64,000 nucleotides of DNA from Beroe forskalii (GCA_011033025.1 WFMF01000348.1:1-64000); one strand, 5' to 3'; shown: positions 46,255 through 58,285, numbered from the stretch's first letter. Numbers and translations are program-made. Notes: generated by a model from the letters alone, not told the origin.

Positions 46255-46517
46255 AGGAGATGGATGTAGTACATCCTTTATTTGAGATGGATGTAGTACA
46301 TCCTTCATTTGAGTACATTTGGAGGGAAGATGCACGTGTTTCATATCGAAAAACTTACTCAACAGCATCAATTTCATTGAGAGTTTTAATGATACATCTG
46401 TAGTGTGTCCTCATTTGGAGGGAATATGCTCATGTTTAATATCGAAAAACTTGCTTTTTTTGCTCAGCATCATCAAGTGTAATATTGAGAGTGTTAATGA
46501 TACATCTGTGGTGTGTC
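46255..46517. repeat. Nested tandem duplications (26 bp x2 and 96 bp x2)
   Basis: GAGATGGATGTAGTACATCC occurs twice in 46257-46313; the GGATGTAGTACATCC part is nearly palindromic. A 96 bp unit beginning CATTTGGAGGGAA and ending AATGATACATCTGTAGTGTG follows at 46316-46411 and 46412-46517. The 71-codon open frame there reflects the duplication. Confidence 0.88.
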
Positions 46518-46854
46518 TTCTTCAGTTTTTATGAGATTTATCAAGTTTTTGTTGGTTGTGCTTTGAAGTGAAGTATCAGTTCGCATATGAACTGATTTAT
46601 GTTGAGTTGATGGTATTGAACCGCCTATTTTTGTACACGACTTCTCCTTTTTTTCTCATCTATGAAGTAATGCTCCTTGTTTGCACCTACTGGGTCACTG
46701 ATGGCGCTCTTAATTCTTCCTCCTAATAATCGAGACTCTTTGATTTTTCCGAACTTATTTAAGTGTTTTCTTCCTCGTTCAAAACGGTTCTAATTTATTC
46801 AAGTCTGAATTCCTTCGAAGAGGATTTCTTTAGAAATATTTCTTTAAATCGTAG

Positions 46855-46990
46855 TCATCTTATTTTAACTTTTAGTTTTGCTAAGTTAGATCTTTAAAAT
46901 TCTGATTTTAGTTTTGCCAAGTTGGATTTCTAAAATTCCTTGTAATCGTTGTCATCTGATTTTAGTTTTGCCAAGTTGGATTTCACTCTC
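46855..46990. repeat. Tandem TTTTAGTTTTGCCAAGTT repeat, three units
   Basis: ACTTTTAGTTTTGCTAAGTT, ATTTTAGTTTTGCCAAGTTG and the same again, each followed by (A)GATTTC/T(TA)AAATTC. The array ends 20 bp before the candidate alternative first exon at 47003. Confidence 0.8.
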
Positions 46991-47002
46991 CGCCGGGATA
47001 AT

Positions 47003-47042
47003 ATGAGTGGGCTCTTTGAGTTCGTCAAGGACATAGAAAGAG
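47003..47042 (+). CDS. Large uncharacterised gene, candidate alternative first exon C
   Basis: ATG at 47003 opens MSGLFEFVKDIER and ends in phase 1 (G) at AGAG|GTGAGC. The G joins the TT that starts the 55451 exon, giving Val and then KKCDSSASISS, so the frame is kept. It would produce a short isoform lacking everything before 55451. Alternative exon A has the same form: short, ATG-led, phase-1 end. A TATA box is not obvious. Support rests on frame, donor and phase only. Confidence 0.5.
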
Positions 47043-48251
47043 GTGAGCTATCTGTGTCAAAAACTTTGCTATAAATTTGAGCTAGTTGCTACCTTTTGCT
47101 GATGAGTTTTTGGAAAAGGTGAAGAGCTTATTTGCTAACTCATACCCCATGTCAAGCTAAGTTGTCCCGGGATTTGATATTCCCGACTTTGGCAACATTT
47201 ATGCAGCCAAAACCTATTTACAGACAATCAATGTATATATCTGGTGATGGAGAATTAACTGTTGCTATAGTAACAGTGATGCGATAAACCAGACTTCTTA
47301 TTAACTTGTACCATTTCATTGGATTTTTTGCATAGTATGGGTGAAAAGCTGCACACTGGTCGTTGGATCTATTGTCCAGACGTTCAAAATTTTGGACACA
47401 ATGATTTTTTGGTCCTCAAATTCATAAGTTTAGTGAATGATTACGTTCCAAAGTGGTGACCGAATACTGTAGCATAGACAGGTAAGACAAAACGAGCCTC
47501 GGAGGGGTATAATTCATCCTATTCCTATCATGAAAATTTTTTTAAACTGAGTCATCACATATGCATTCTCAAGAAATTCGGACAATTAAACGTCACACCC
47601 AGGTTCTAAATTCTTGATCTGGGAGAGTACCAAAAAGCGAAGACATGAAATGGAAATTTCAGATTTAGAAGAAAAGATTTACTGTCAAAATCTGGCATTT
47701 AGCCAGCGAAATAGAATGCCAGCCACTTCAATGTTCCCTCAAAAACTGATGGTTTGACACCATCAACTTTCTCATGATAATGACGCTTACTAATTGTACG
47801 TTTTAGTTAATAACTATATATATCTGACTATAACTATGTGGTATGAGGATCTCCTTACATAGAGTCCTACTCTGTCATCGCTGCGATAAAAAGTCTTCCA
47901 CATTAATGCGCTGTTTTTACTGTCCGTACTCTTTTGCATAGTTTGTTCGTGGTTTGGTGTGTAGTTTTTACTTTCCGTTCGTGGTTTTTACTGTTTGTCC
48001 ACCGCAACGTTTTTCCTTCTGTTCGCTCATTTAAGGAAACTTTTACGAACTGTGCGCAGTTTTTAAGCAGATAAAATTACAGAATTAACCTAAGAGTAAG
48101 ACTGTACTGAAATACTATGTATGAAAGTACTCCTTCATAATGTCTTCATGTACACGTATATATTCTGCTTTAATTGGTAGTGTGACTTTTTGCCTGCCAG
48201 TGTTGATGGTTTAAACGCTGTAAACGTTGTGCTGGAGCGAAATGAACGGTC

Positions 48252-48294
48252 TGACGTCATCAATTCACCATTCTAAAGCGTGATCATGACGTCA
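48252..48294 (-). repeat. Palindromic CRE repeat, two intact octamers at 48.25 kb
   Basis: Inverted copy: TGACGTCATCAATT, loop CACCATTCTAAAGCG, TGATCATGACGTCA, followed by a decayed outer arm AACACTCGTTTTTC. Confidence 0.9.
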
Positions 48295-48905
48295 CTAATG
48301 AACACTCGTTTTTCATGAGACGTATAAAAGTACTCTATTCTTTGTGGCTTGTACGGAACTTATTTGTTCTTTTGTCTCGATAAAATATGTTGGCGCTTCT
48401 GTTGTTGGCTTCCTTCAGGAAGTCTGAAGTTTTCAATAAAAAATATGTTTTTCCTCAGAAAAATTGAACCGTTTCTGAAAATTTGCTTCGTGCTGATTCC
48501 TGTATAACCAATGAAGCAATAAAGATTGAATCGTATTGGAAAATAGTTGTAAGGACTTTGGTACTGAATTATGGTAACCGATGAAGCAACCAAAATTTTA
48601 TAATTTATAATTTGTTGATGTTATGCCATCTCGGCGACCCTTTTAAATTCGAGCCTGCACCGATCAAAGGACAGAGTTAGCTCCCAAAGATAAATGTTTG
48701 TGCTTAGCACATATCAATCTGTACCTTATTATCCAATTAGTATTTAATCACTCAATAATCCGAAGTGTAGTAGCACTACCATATATAGAATAATTGCTTA
48801 TTAGTTAATTAAAATGGCGGATTCCTGAATGTTCTAGCAGGTTTTACATCCTCGATGATTTCCGGAGAATAATTTCCCCGCTCAACCACTTCCCTTGCAA
48901 GCAGG

Positions 48906-48990
48906 AAAAAGCGGTGTGACGTCATCAATTCACCAATTTAAACTTTGATAATGACATCACTTTTAACCAGCCATTTTCCGCCCGCGCGGG
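48906..48990 (-). repeat. Palindromic CRE repeat, complete copy at 48.9 kb
   Basis: Left outer arm AAAAAGCGGTG, TGACGTCATCAATT, loop CACCAATTTAAACTT, TGATAATGACATCA, right outer arm AACCAGCCATTTTCCGCCCG and CGCGGG. This copy shows best that outer arms exist on both sides. Confidence 0.92.
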
Positions 48991-49170
48991 AAATAAAAGA
49001 ACAGTATAATTAACAACGCGCAATTATTAACAAAATAATATTTTACAATCAAATATATTATATTCAATTCAGGAATTCTGAACGCATATTTAATTGGGAA
49101 TTTAAACTCAACCATCTGCCCCCCTCCCTGCCGCGGGTAGAGCGCAAATATAATCTCAAATGTTAAATGT

Positions 49171-49209
49171 TACGTCATAGTCATGGTTTACAATCTTAAA
49201 CTGATGACC
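49171..49209 (+). repeat. Palindromic CRE repeat, copy at 49.2 kb
   Basis: TACGTCATAGTCATGGTTTA, loop CAATCTTAAA, right arm CTGATGACCTA. Only 180 bp from the previous copy and in opposite orientation. Confidence 0.65.
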
Positions 49210-51601
49210 TAAGCATGAGAAATATAGTATGGCGGTGGCAGTGGAAGATAGTATATATTGCTCAACCTCAGCTCACATGCTCATTTATATTTACTGTCAC
49301 GCTTCATTACTCCCAGTATATAAACGTGGCATGTGAAGTTACTTTAGTAGTGGTAGTGGTATGAAGTGTGTGAAGTTAATTTAGAATGAAACACGTGGAG
49401 TATGTTGCGCAGGAATTGCCAATTCTGTTGCTTGAGCCGATATGAAGTTGGACCCGTGGAGTTTTGTTTATTATATTATAAGTGTTAACGATATACAATT
49501 ATACATCTGCCTTTTTACGGTTTTTATAATTCTGACTTCTTAGTCGAAATCGAAAGTAGGTATCACAAGCACAGATGCGTAGCGATGCCACGCACATCAG
49601 CGTAATACGAAAATGAGGAAATAGGAAAACGGAACCAGAAATAACCGCTTTCATAACTGCTTTAACAAAGATCAGTTTTTATTTGTTTGTCATTACAACT
49701 TTTTCCTTCTAGACTCTAGAGTTTTAAATCAGGATCAGGATTTGTACGTGAAGCATTTCGTGCGTGATGTTATAGGTCAGTGGTATATAATAATCATATC
49801 AGCAATTCTACTGGTTCTTATATTTCATCCTTTCTCAGTGGTTCACTTGTTGCTGGTCTTATATTGGCGTTTAGCTTGTTATCTTTCAGTTTAAAGTTCA
49901 ACTTCAACCGTATTTCTGAGTGCTTTCAGTTTTTGAGATTCTTGGTGTTTCGGCAGAGTATTTTGTATCTTGAATCTTATTTTCGAATCAACTCTTAAAT
50001 TTCAAGGGTCAGTCTACCAGTAAGCTGGATTTATGCGTCCCTATAGAAACCCGGGTCACATGTCCTTTAGATAGTATGCACTAATAGGTTGAATACAAAT
50101 CACACGTGCAAAAAGGCAGCCATCACCAATAAGCCATTGAAATCCATGTTAATAACGTCACTTCAGTCGGTAATGTCTCATATGTGATCAATAGTATCAT
50201 GGCTGTTATCACACTATTTCATACGGTATCACTGCTGTAGTAAAGAATGCTTTCGCTATTCCATGATTCCTTGACTCTTTGTATTGTTCAATTGTTGTAC
50301 GTGACATTGGTCCTCCGAACTCGTAGGTAACAACTTGACGTATTATGTTTTTCGGTGCTGACATTATGGTTCATCAAAATTTAGCGGCATAAACTGAGTC
50401 GAAATATCTAGTCACTAATCATATTGTCGAATATTGTGGTTCAATGAGGTTATAAATAATGACGTCACAACTCAAATCACAGCCTCTAACATTATTTCTA
50501 CACGTGGGTATAGTTTTTACTGCCTGTATTATACTATCGATATATCGATGACCTTTGAACTTTGATCTAACTTCGACCCCTAATTATAGTACACCAGGTG
50601 GATGACCTCTGATCGTTTTGCTGAAATTAAAGTGAAATTAAAGCGGAGGTTCCGCACACGTTTCTTGCTGCTGAGATGCCATTCTACTTACGTTCAGACT
50701 TTGCTCGATGTTAGGGGGTCAACCGAAAACCCGAAGTTTTTCACTTTCGTTCAGGAAGAAAATATAATTCGGGATTAAACGAGAAGAGTCGCATTTTTAT
50801 TGACCTCCTGCCGTACCGTAATAAAAGCAAAAATTAACAATTTTATCACTCTACCCGGGAAAATATTATCCTGGGAATGAATAAAATAATAAAAATTCCT
50901 ATTCGTGCCTGTCGGGAATGCACCCCAATTCAGACTTTCATTTCATCTCAGAATCAATTAAGCATGACGAGTCTACTCTATTTCCGTGGCTTCATGAATT
51001 CCCAGCCAGTATTTTAAAGATACGACTTGGAAGCCAATGCGTTAAGTTTTTGAAAAAAAAGGAAGAATTGGCATGGGAAAAGTTTTGCATGAGCAAAAGT
51101 CCAGCATAATAAGATAAATCACAACTTTTACAGCTTTGTCGAAGAATTTTCGGGCTAGTATTTAGATAGTCATATAGTTATAGTTTTTTTGTTCGATTGA
51201 TTTTTAAAGGGAGACCTTGGTTCAAGTTCGACGCATACGTTGTCTCATCGAACAAAATTTGATTTCTTAACTTCTCAGCAAACTACGTAGAAAATTAAGT
51301 GAGCTGTGAGTAGAAAATTAATCTTCACGGCCATGAAAAATGATTAATTTGTTATTCCTCCTTTATTTCGGAGGTCTTAACTTCGAAGCGTGCCATGCGC
51401 CACATTAAAGTAAGCTGTATGAGCTGTATACTTAAAGTAAGCGAGCTTCCATCAGCGCATTATATTATTATTTCGTATATTACGTTGAAATATAATAAAT
51501 ATTTGTCATAATTTACGTGGATTTATGATGATTATATACGTTGGTACAAACTTGAGTGTTGTAGACATCTGGGTCGTTTGCAAACATTAGACGGTTGAAA
51601 G

Positions 51602-51667
51602 TGACGTCATTATCATGGTGGAGAATGGAAAACTTACAGCATTTTGCGGCCGCTTTTTTCTGTGCGC
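51602..51667 (+). repeat. Palindromic CRE repeat, copy at 51.6 kb
   Basis: The left arm TGACGTCATTATCATGG is exact. The right core arm is lost, and the outer arm is altered to TGCGGCCGCTTTTTTCTGTG followed by CGCGGC. Confidence 0.7.
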
Positions 51668-52129
51668 GGCTCTTATACTCTGTGTGGAGTGCAGACACTT
51701 ATTTTCTTATTTTGGTCCTTTGTTTTCTCATTACGTAAGCTAACTTCTTAAGAACATAATTTATTAAATTTCAAGTACACTCGCTCTGTATTTCAATGTA
51801 AATTCGGCATGATGGAGTTTTGACTGAGCTTTAAAAGTGAGGAAAGATCGATAGAATTTCGAATAAAACTTCAAGTTTCGCATTCGTAATATAAAAAGTG
51901 TACTATCATTATTTATTCTGGATAGTTAACATAAAGTATTATTTAAATCAATAAATAAAATCGCCTAAACCATTCTCTGTATCGACGCTCGGCGATCTCT
52001 TCCCATTGTCCTGCTGTTAGCTTTCTCTATTGTCCAAATAATGGATTATAATTAAACCCCACAAATATACTCCTCTTGATTTAATACACAAGCCACTGCT
52101 TAATCATTGGTCTAGGTCCTGCTGAGAAG

Positions 52130-52196
52130 TAGGCGATTCAGTGTCAGCAATCCACTTCTCAAACCCTGATAATGATATCATTCTCTACTGCCTATT
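52130..52196 (-). repeat. Palindromic CRE repeat, complete but decayed copy at 52.1 kb
   Basis: Outer arms TAGGCGATTCAG and CTGCCTATT survive, core octamers are changed (GTGTCAGCAA, AATGATATCA), loop CCACTTCTCAAACCC. Confidence 0.75.
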
Positions 52197-52339
52197 CATT
52201 GAAAGCAACCCGTGAACCCTTACATCATTCTCTTTTGTACGTGGAACGTGGTTATATTCCTTTCTGTCACAGTTCATTTTCCTTCAATATACTAAGTACA
52301 GAGCTCATATCACCCAAGACAAAGACGGTTTATGATTTG

Positions 52340-52396
52340 GATTAGTTCTCCATTCTAAGCAATGATAATGACGACATTTCTTTACTGCCTATTTCT
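52340..52396 (-). repeat. Palindromic CRE repeat, copy at 52.3 kb
   Basis: Loop CTCCATTCTAAGCAATGA, TAATGACGACA, outer arm TTTACTGCCTATTTC. Confidence 0.65.
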
Positions 52397-52932
52397 AATG
52401 CTCACCAACATTCTTCTCTTTGTCCATGCGGGCAGGCCCCACCGATCTCTCAAACTCCGAATACAGATCGAGAGCAGAGCTGATTGTCGATAGATTCTTT
52501 GGTGCTCTTTTTGTTGAAATATATCTCGAGGATCATAATATATTTCTTTTGATCAAGGAGCTTTAAAAAGTGCGTGACCTCTTTGTACAACTGCAATTCC
52601 ATCCAATTTCATTGTCATGATTTGTGTTTTTTCATATCATTCGCTCCATTTGATCTAACCTTCGACATTGTTACGTTTCTAAGAAGCCATTCTATTCGCC
52701 AAAAACATACATCTAGCTGCACTAATGTTTGTTGGTGATCTGTTCGTTTTGTGAGGCTATATCTTCTTGGTACTCCATGATATCTTAAAATAGTGGGTTC
52801 CCTCAATTTCACAGCCAATTGGAATGCTCAATTGGAATGCTGGGGAGAAGAGGAGTCTTGCTACGCTGTTTACCATACATTTCTTAGCGTTTGTGTTTAT
52901 TTTAACGGTGCTTTCCTCTGGTTTATTGTTGA

Positions 52933-53030
52933 TAATCGCCTTAAAACGTATAAATAATCGCCTTAAAACGTATAAATAATCGCCTTAAAACGAATAAATA
53001 ATCGCCTTAAAACGAATAAATAATCGCCTT
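52933..53030. repeat. 22 bp minisatellite, about 4.5 units
   Basis: AATCGCCTTAAAACGTATAA repeats with a CGTATA to CGAATA change in the last units. Confidence 0.95.
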
Positions 53031-53048
53031 CATAGAAGGAAGGCTGAT

Positions 53049-53092
53049 GTGCCTCAATAATTCACCATTGTAAAACTTGGTAACTACGTCAC
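53049..53092 (-). repeat. Palindromic CRE repeat, copy at 53.05 kb
   Basis: GTGCCTCAATAATTCACCAT, loop TGTAAAACTTGG, TAACTACGTCA. It directly follows the 22 bp minisatellite. Confidence 0.6.
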
Positions 53093-53796
53093 ACTCAAAT
53101 ATATGCTTGCTTTTTGCCTCTCCTGAACCATTTGGAGATGGTTTTTTGCTGGTTTATCACATACCATCCCTGCAATAGTAGCTACTGGCTACGTTTTGAC
53201 TCGTTGTATATAAGGGCTTAGGGAACCGATGTAATTGAATTCATTTTCCCTCTTTCTTGTTTTCTCTTTTCCATGCCTCTTATGTGCATAGTCTGCATAT
53301 ATTTTGGAATGAATATTTTAGTAAACATACGTCCATTTCGTTTGCAAGAGCTAGATGGCTTTTTCAAGTTGCAATTCTGCAAATATCACAGGCATTCCAT
53401 CGCAAAGGACAATAAACTGTGTTGGGTCTATTCGTTTCTAAACTTTCGTTGAATCCACTCTCTCCATTTTCTGGTGAATTCCTTCCAGTATCCCATTGAC
53501 ACGAATTCATGACATCCCTTGATCTAGCTCCAAGTATTGCTCAGATCCCTATTTCTCAAGTCCAGGGTTATTTCCTAATCTTCAGAGACATATCACGTGG
53601 TTTTATTTCATGTCACGTGACCTACTCTCAACTTCCTCATCCAATCAGATCACTGCATTTGATCACGTGACATATCCCACGTGACTGTGAGCCCTAATGA
53701 TGATTCTGATCGGGTGTATCCTGCTACGATTATAATACACAATAATCCTCACACATTGCTGATCTTCCTGCAAGATTAATGTGTAGACCACTGAAG

Positions 53797-53854
53797 ATGA
53801 AGTCATTTCCATGGCTGAGAATGGGGTGTATAACATTCGCTGAACCGCCTAAAG
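53797..53854 (+). repeat. Palindromic CRE repeat, copy at 53.8 kb
   Basis: ATGAAGTCATTTCCATGGCT, loop GAGAATGGGGTG, right arm lost, outer arm TGAACCGCCTAAAG. Confidence 0.65.
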
Positions 53855-54060
53855 TCGAATCGAGATCGCCCTATTCCTTTATTTTCGTGGGTGGTGGTTA
53901 CTGGTTATATTCTGAGATTAATTTGCGGAGATAGCTGTCATGATGACCTAGGACGGGTTATAGTATTGGTTGGCATATTATTGTGTACCTATTTCAAGTC
54001 AGGAATTTGATATTTACACCATACATCGTGCAAATTTCTGCATACCGTTCCTTTGATTCC

Positions 54061-54178
54061 ATATTGAGGATCTCCCAACCTTCATTTGCTTCTACATTGA
54101 GGATCTTCCATCTAAAACTTGCTTTAAACTTGAGGATCTTCCATCTTTCCTTTGCCTCCATTTCGAGGATCATCGGAC
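54061..54178. repeat. Tandem TTGAGGATCTTCCATC repeat, about four units
   Basis: ATTGAGGATCTCCCAACCTT, ATTGAGGATCTTCCATCTAA, TTGAGGATCTTCCATCTTTC and TTCGAGGATCATCGGACATC follow at 35-40 bp spacing. Confidence 0.8.
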
Positions 54179-54540
54179 ATCTTTGCTTATGTCGAAAGCA
54201 CGCAGTGGTTCAGGTAAATATGGTTTTCACCTTTTTTTCTTATTGGATGCTCTTTTTCCAACATTCAAAACAGGAGACTGTTCGCTGCCATCAATCCTTC
54301 AATCACTCATTCTAAACCATAACATTGTCGTCATTCTTGTGAACTGCCAATGAATATTGTGTCTGCTTTATTGATCGTGGTAGACTTCAGGCGTCATTTG
54401 ATTCCTACTTCATGGATTGGTGAAAGTGGCGGTTGAGTAGGCGGCACGAAATCAGCAGACGTAGGTCAATGGGCAGAGATATTTCTCTAAGATTTGAAGG
54501 TAGAGATAAGGTCTTCCCAGATAACATATGCTACTGAAGC

Positions 54541-54604
54541 TGATGTCATTATGATGGCTTAGAATGCATAGTGAATCGATGTCACTCAACCACCTTGCCT
54601 ACGT
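54541..54604 (+). repeat. Palindromic CRE repeat, copy at 54.5 kb
   Basis: TGATGTCATTATGATGGCTT, loop AGAATGCATAGTGAA, TCGATGTCA, outer arm CAACCACCTTGCCTACGTG. Octamers lost. Confidence 0.65.
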
Positions 54605-54897
54605 GTACGAGACAAAATATACACTGTATACTCAGTACATTTTCTAAGCTCGAAACAAGATCGCTCGCGTTTCAAATCGTTTGTTTCTGATTAAAGAACT
54701 CGTTATCATGCTCTTTACAGGTTATCTAGGTATTTTGAATCACACTGTGTATTCATGAAAATATCACATCAGTAAATACGTACACTGTACAGTGTACACT
54801 GTACATAATTCAGTTTAGACCCTGAGTTTAGACCCTGGTAAAAATATAGTACCTTAATATTGATGAATGATCACAACTTGAGGATTAGAGGAACTTG

Positions 54898-55025
54898 GAT
54901 AGTAACCATGGTGACATAGATAGTAACCATAGTAACATAGACAGTAATCATAGGTAAATAGAAACACTGAAAGTAACCGTTTATCATTGATAGAAACCAT
55001 AGTAACATATACAGTAACCACAGTA
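54898..55025. repeat. 20-21 bp minisatellite, about six units
   Basis: ATAGTAACCATGGTGACATA, ATAGTAACCATAGTAACATA, CAGTAATCATAGGTAAATAG and CAGTAACCACAGTAA are variants in a row. The open frame on the minus strand is a repeat artefact. Confidence 0.85.
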
Positions 55026-55242
55026 AGGTCATGCCGAGGTCTAAGTACAAGTACCACACTATTTCTGGGGGCATGTCCTCCCGGCCCCTTGTTACCAGCG
55101 TCTTCCCGGGATTCTCCTCCCCTGAACAAGGTAGTTACTGGACTAATAATTCTAAATTTTTATAAAATTGAGGTAAGGAACCCCCCTGAGGAATCTAGGA
55201 ACTTGGTCAGGGTAAACTGATCATCTCAAGAATAAATAATAT

Positions 55243-55360
55243 AAACTGGTGTCAAGGTAAACTGGTGTCAGGGTAAACTAGTGTCAAAATGAAGTGATGT
55301 CAAGATGGAATGTGTGTATTCTGTTTGGTCGAACTGGTGTCAGGCTGTGGACTTGTGTCA
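55243..55360. repeat. TGGTGTCA minisatellite, about six copies
   Basis: AACTGGTGTCAAGGTAAACT, GGTGTCAGGGTAAACTAGTG and related words, the same word as at 8887-9180. It lies 90 bp before the acceptor of the next exon. Confidence 0.75.
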
Positions 55361-55450
55361 AAGATAACGACTTCTTTCCAGGATCTCGCAAATTTCACTT
55401 AGCTCTTCACATTTGAACAATTCTTGACAATAACCCTCTTTGTATTTCAG

Positions 55451-55514
55451 TTAAGAAGTGTGACAGCTCTGCGAGTATCTCCAGTACGGACTCTTACGAG
55501 TGGGATGACAGAAA
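55451..55514 (+). CDS. Large uncharacterised gene, exon after the 2.1 kb exon
   Basis: Acceptor TTTGTATTTCAG, donor AGAAA|GTACGT. The TT at its start completes the C left by the 40882 exon to Leu, reading AAKLKKCDSSASISSTDSYE WDDRK. It enters in phase 1 and leaves in phase 2. SYEWDDRK repeats the SYEWDDSK motif of the preceding exon. The joint fit of phases on both sides makes the exon call firm. Confidence 0.85.
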
Positions 55515-55700
55515 GTACGTTTTCTTTTAAATTGTCAAATACCAAATGATTAACAAAAGAGCAAGAGCAAAAAATGAAAATTTGGATTAATTCTTAATTT
55601 GATTTCAATCAAATTTGGAACTTGTTTGTTTTCGACAGAAATTGAAATTCCACCCTCCTGATTTTCCATATCAAACATGCTAATTTCTCGTTGCTTTCAG
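55515..55700. other. Intron, 186 bp
   Basis: Shortest intron of the gene, GTACGT to TTGCTTTCAG. Nothing else seen. Confidence 0.8.
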
Positions 55701-55776
55701 ACGGACGATATCAGACAACCTCAGGAAAAAGCTTGGTAATAACAGCTCGTCAAAGAAACCACCTGACACCCTCATG
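55701..55776 (+). CDS. Large uncharacterised gene, next exon
   Basis: Acceptor GTTGCTTTCAG, donor ATG|GTATGT. Entered in phase 2 it encodes KRTISDNLRKKLGNNSSSKK and PPDTLM and ends in phase 0. KRTISDNL is a typical basophilic phosphorylation context. The peptide is basic and Ser-rich like its neighbours. Confidence 0.85.
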
Positions 55777-56962
55777 GTATGTTGTCAAGTTCTTGTTGTC
55801 TGTAATTTAGAGGAAATAATGCAAATTTTAACTTTTTAAGCTATCCCAAAACCTCAGAGGTAACGAACGGACTACTTCGCGATGAACACTGAACAGTGAC
55901 CAGACGTTCAATCAGTAGGCGAAAAATTCCCACGCCGCGCGCATAGGGGGTCCTTTTCAACAACAATTTGGCTTTGCGCGTGACGCAAAATGATGTGAAA
56001 TTTTAGGATTGTTCAGTTTCATTCGATCTGTTTTGTCTTTCGGGTCTTTTCGAAGATTTAAGAGGGATTGATCAAATTTTTCCTGATATTGCTTTAGCTC
56101 CTCACTCATTAGTGAGGCTTTGCTCTAAACATGAGCAGCTCATCTTGTCTCAGCCGAACAGTAGGTCCTGTGATGCACTGAGATGATTGGCAACATGAAT
56201 CCATACCCCATATCACATCCAAAAAGCACATTTGTGCCCTTAAATCTGATGACAATTGTATCGTGAATGGGCAGTTGTCAGTATCAAATTGTCACGAATA
56301 GGTTTAGTCAGAGACCAGTTGATTGCCTGGTAATATCTTCATTTGGTCGGTACTTGGAAAGTTGTAAGGAACAGCATTGTCCAACCAATCAGCTATCAGG
56401 TATTTGCAGCGTTGATCCTGATTGGCTATAGTAATTCCAAACCCCCTCATCTAATAATCCAATATCATCATCTCACACCTTTGTCATACTTTAATGTCCG
56501 TCGACCAAAGTGTGTGATATGTCTAGTTTGTAAGTTTGTAGTATAGTTTGTCGATGTGAATTGTGATCTTGTGATCCCGTTTTTGTGATCATTCGTAAAC
56601 TTTGATATTCTCGTTAAGTATAATATAGAATTCCTCAAGTTTCATCATGGAAATTCATGTATTTAGAATGAAATAATGTACGGGATATTGCTTGAGCTCT
56701 CGAGCTGTGAAAGCTTTAAAATTACAATCAAAACTCTTCTGTATTGCTGAGTGCTTTACTTATAAATTGACGATATTGATAGCTCATTGCATCTACGTAG
56801 ATCGCGCTGGTCTTTCCGAGAAAACTCGTCCAGACTTAGGGAACCAAAATGTGTTGATTTGTAGCATTTGGTGGTTCCTTTTAATATTACTCATTAATTA
56901 TTGTTTGTGGCCTCATGATGGATCCAGTTCCACATGTAACATGTTAATCTCTTGTCCTGGCT

Positions 56963-57032
56963 AATAGGCGATGAGATTGCTGTCATTTTCATAGTTTAAA
57001 GTGATGAATTGATGGCTTTTAGTCGCCTATTT
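56963..57032 (+). repeat. Palindromic CRE repeat, complete copy at 57.0 kb
   Basis: Outer arms AATAGGCGA and TCGCCTATT are exact reverse complements. The core reads GCTGTCATTTTCA, loop TAGTTTAAAGTGATGAA, TTGATGGC, so the CRE octamers are gone here while the outer stem is perfect. Confidence 0.92.
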
Positions 57033-57748
57033 CTCGTCCGTGACCTGTCGATTCCCTATGTGTAATAATGAATTAATCATGTCTGGAACAACTCTCTTCG
57101 ACCGCCAAAGAAACTGATGAGATTGTGCTGTCTTCCCAGTCTCTACTTTTGACGACCATCATATTGGTAATCATGATTTTTAATCGTTTAATCACATCCA
57201 ATACAAGATTGTATATTATGTCTAACATGGCCTGGTATGAAATTTCACTGTGAGGCGTATCTTCTCATCCGAGACTTGTGCAAATTTGCAGGAATCAGTA
57301 TAGTTTTTCTGTTTTTGGATTTGTTTCTATCTGTCAATTCGATTGGAAATGTTATGAATAATGATCTCGTCTAGTCGATCCTTTCCCAAAATCAAAGTTT
57401 ACATGATCGTTGTTACAATTTATACCTTCTTGAAAGTCCTTCGTTATATTCGTAAAACTATTCTTTTATCTTTTTGTTTCGACTTTTTGACCGACTATAG
57501 TTACTGTTGACTTACGGGCTGTCTTAAAGTCTGCTTTACTGATTGGATTAGTTAGTAACATTGGATCACATCAAATCGATAAAACGCCAAAAGCAAAAGT
57601 CATCAACATTTAGCGTTGTTGTTGGAATGATATTGATTTTTTCATCAGATTTCTGAGCAGGTGCAAGCCAAGCTGTTAATTCAATAATAAAATGACGCCA
57701 AACATCTGTATGTGATTTATCATTCGCAGTAAACCAGTATTAGCGCAT

Positions 57749-57795
57749 TTTTATCTACGAAACACTGTACAGAAGTGCTGTCCTCTGATCAATAA
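57749..57795. repeat. Short dispersed repeat, copy 2 of 3
   Basis: TTTTTATCTACGAAACACTG, then TACAGAAGTGCTGT, then CTGATCAAT; see copies at 4489 and 63727. Confidence 0.6.
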
Positions 57796-58198
57796 TATTG
57801 GCACTTATCGCGTTATGGATATTACAGAATCTGGAAATACAATACAGGCGGGTCCGTGGTCCGCTTGCGCTGATAAGCAATTTTTTGGAAGATTAACATA
57901 AAAATTATTATTTTATTTCTTTAAGTTGTTCTTAGTTTATGTCATCAATAATTGCTAGGTACCTACTTTATAGCTTTTTCTAGCAGCAGCATTTTGAGCG
58001 ATGAGTTTTATTTGACTGAATTCAGAAATCAGATCGGACTTGAATACGATTCAAATTTTAATAAGATTTTAGTTTCTCCACTGGAGATATGGTGACGTTA
58101 ACTTATAAATTTCCTATGGTTTCAACTACCCGTGAGAGTCTCTTAATTGCCCTGGATCCGCCTGGTGATGTCACGAATCAAGTTACAGATCCACTATC

Positions 58199-58285
58199 CG
58201 CGCAAAAACAGTAGATTTATCCCACTGACGTCATTATCAGGGTCTATAATAGTGGATTATTGACGGCTAAAAGCCTGGTTTTTGT
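58199..58285 (+). repeat. Palindromic CRE repeat, near-complete copy at 58.2 kb
   Basis: CGCGCAAAAACAGTAGATTT at the left, core TGACGTCATTATCA (exact), loop GGGTCTATAATAGTGGA, TTATTGACGG, then AAAAGCCTGGTTTTTG as a decayed outer arm. Confidence 0.82.

Larger units (their letters stand above)
43501..55450. other. Large intron of the large gene
   Basis: About 12 kb holding roughly a dozen palindromic CRE repeats, a 96 bp tandem duplication (46316-46517), minisatellites at 52933-53030, 54061-54178, 54898-55025 and 55243-55360, and a candidate alternative first exon at 47003-47042. Decayed copies of the palindromic family that I do not list separately occur near 46590, 47755, 50140 and 54300. 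No other exon was recognised. Confidence 0.55.
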
